From positions 1 through 64,000 of the forward strand of contig NZ_LDJI01000010.1 in assembly GCF_001431415.1 (NCBI RefSeq): 64,000 nt of DNA, in the 5' to 3' direction. Under the pieces are notes generated by a model that saw nothing but the letters and a program-made list of their open reading frames with translations, did no database searches and was not told the DNA's origin. The stretch's first letter is position 1. Each line of letters begins with the position of its first letter. Below are positions 63,701-64,000 of this stretch, in pieces. This stretch comes from Stenotrophomonas humi (GTDB lineage: Bacteria > Pseudomonadota > Gammaproteobacteria > Xanthomonadales > Xanthomonadaceae). A program made the position numbers and the translations under genes.

Positions 63701-64000
63701 TTACGCGGACGCCAGCGCTTCCAGATGTTGCGCGAAGCCGCCGCTGTCGCTGGCGGCGTTGATGTGGTCGAAGTAGTCGTACCAGCCACTGGCGCGGATG
63801 CCAGCCAGCAGGGCGTCACGCAGCGACGGATCCGGGAAACGCCAGATGCCGAGATAGCGATGCGCGCTTGCCGCGTCGATGCCGGCCTGCGTCTCGGCCA
63901 GCGCCAGCACTTCCACGCCCATGCTGGACAGCGGTCCCATCGCGGCGCCAATGCCTTCCAGGAACTGCGAGCGCTGTGCGGCAGGCAGGGCCAGCCAGTT
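63701..64000 (-). CDS. DUF6616-like small protein, cut by the window edge
   Basis: The frame is open to the window's right edge, so only the C-terminal 99 residues are seen. MGVEVLALAETQAGID, YLGIWRFPDPSLRDALL, and ASGWYDYFDHINAAS resemble small alpha-beta barrel (dimeric ferredoxin-like) proteins of the DUF6616 type. Function is unknown. Confidence 0.65.
   Translation of the reverse strand, partial: NWLALPAAQRSQFLEGIGAAMGPLSSMGVEVLALAETQAGIDAASAHRYLGIWRFPDPSLRDALLAGIRASGWYDYFDHINAASDSGGFAQHLEALASA

Overview
The window is high-GC chromosomal DNA from a gammaproteobacterium of the Xanthomonadaceae, most likely Stenotrophomonas. Three things support this: the gene content and order (ybeD-lipB-lipA; EEP-dsbA-dsbA-cytochrome c4-engB), a Xanthomonas-type N-acetylglucosamine (GlcNAc) cluster, and short GTAG-headed hairpin repeats of the kind typical of Stenotrophomonas intergenic regions. 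I see no rRNA, tRNA, CRISPR array, insertion sequence or prophage.

Layout. 0.1-11.8 kb: an LpxR-like lipid A deacylase, two tandem CsgG-like exported proteins (one with a 34-residue Gly/Gln/Ala repeat array), ybeD-lipB-lipA, a Prc-type protease, a lipoprotein, an unrecognised secreted protein and a short-type 6-phosphogluconate dehydrogenase. 12-15.8 kb: a compact signalling set (membrane histidine kinase, single-domain response regulator, REC-kinase-REC hybrid). 15.9-18.8 kb: folK, pteridine reductase, a MidA-like methyltransferase and a VanZ-like protein.

19.2-43.4 kb is a GlcNAc/chitin utilisation locus. The minus strand carries three TonB-dependent receptors, two exported GH20 beta-hexosaminidases, two GlcNAc-kinase paralogues and a beta-propeller protein. 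The plus strand carries the operon nagP-nagQ-nagB-nagA-nagX. Oligosaccharides would be imported by the receptors, trimmed in the periplasm by the hexosaminidases, carried through the inner membrane by NagP, phosphorylated by the kinases, then deacetylated and deaminated by NagA and NagB. A TGACA-N4-TGTCA-type operator lies upstream of both kinase genes, and a related half-conserved site overlaps the predicted nagP start; NagQ is the likely repressor.

The most unusual signal is a start-codon hairpin shared by all three receptor genes. Each has a perfect 6-bp stem closing an 8-nt purine loop that carries the Shine-Dalgarno sequence, and the stem sequences differ between genes. This suggests shared post-transcriptional control, perhaps by an RsmA/CsrA-type protein. 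The two kinase genes also share a 772-bp near-identical block with sharp edges, consistent with gene conversion.

43.6-59.4 kb is mostly housekeeping: an S41 peptidase, cca, slt (whose stop codon lies inside a repeat element), an orphan exbD, an Lrp regulator divergent from an EamA exporter, EEP-dsbA-dsbA-cyt c4 facing engB, a metallo-beta-lactamase-fold protein, an AraC regulator, a VIT-family transporter, gshA and a glutaredoxin-like protein. 59.5-64 kb holds a glutathione S-transferase, a membrane protein with LRV-like repeats, and a minus-strand run of small SUKH/SMI1-like and YwqG-like genes resembling immunity-gene arrays. It ends with a gene cut by the window edge.
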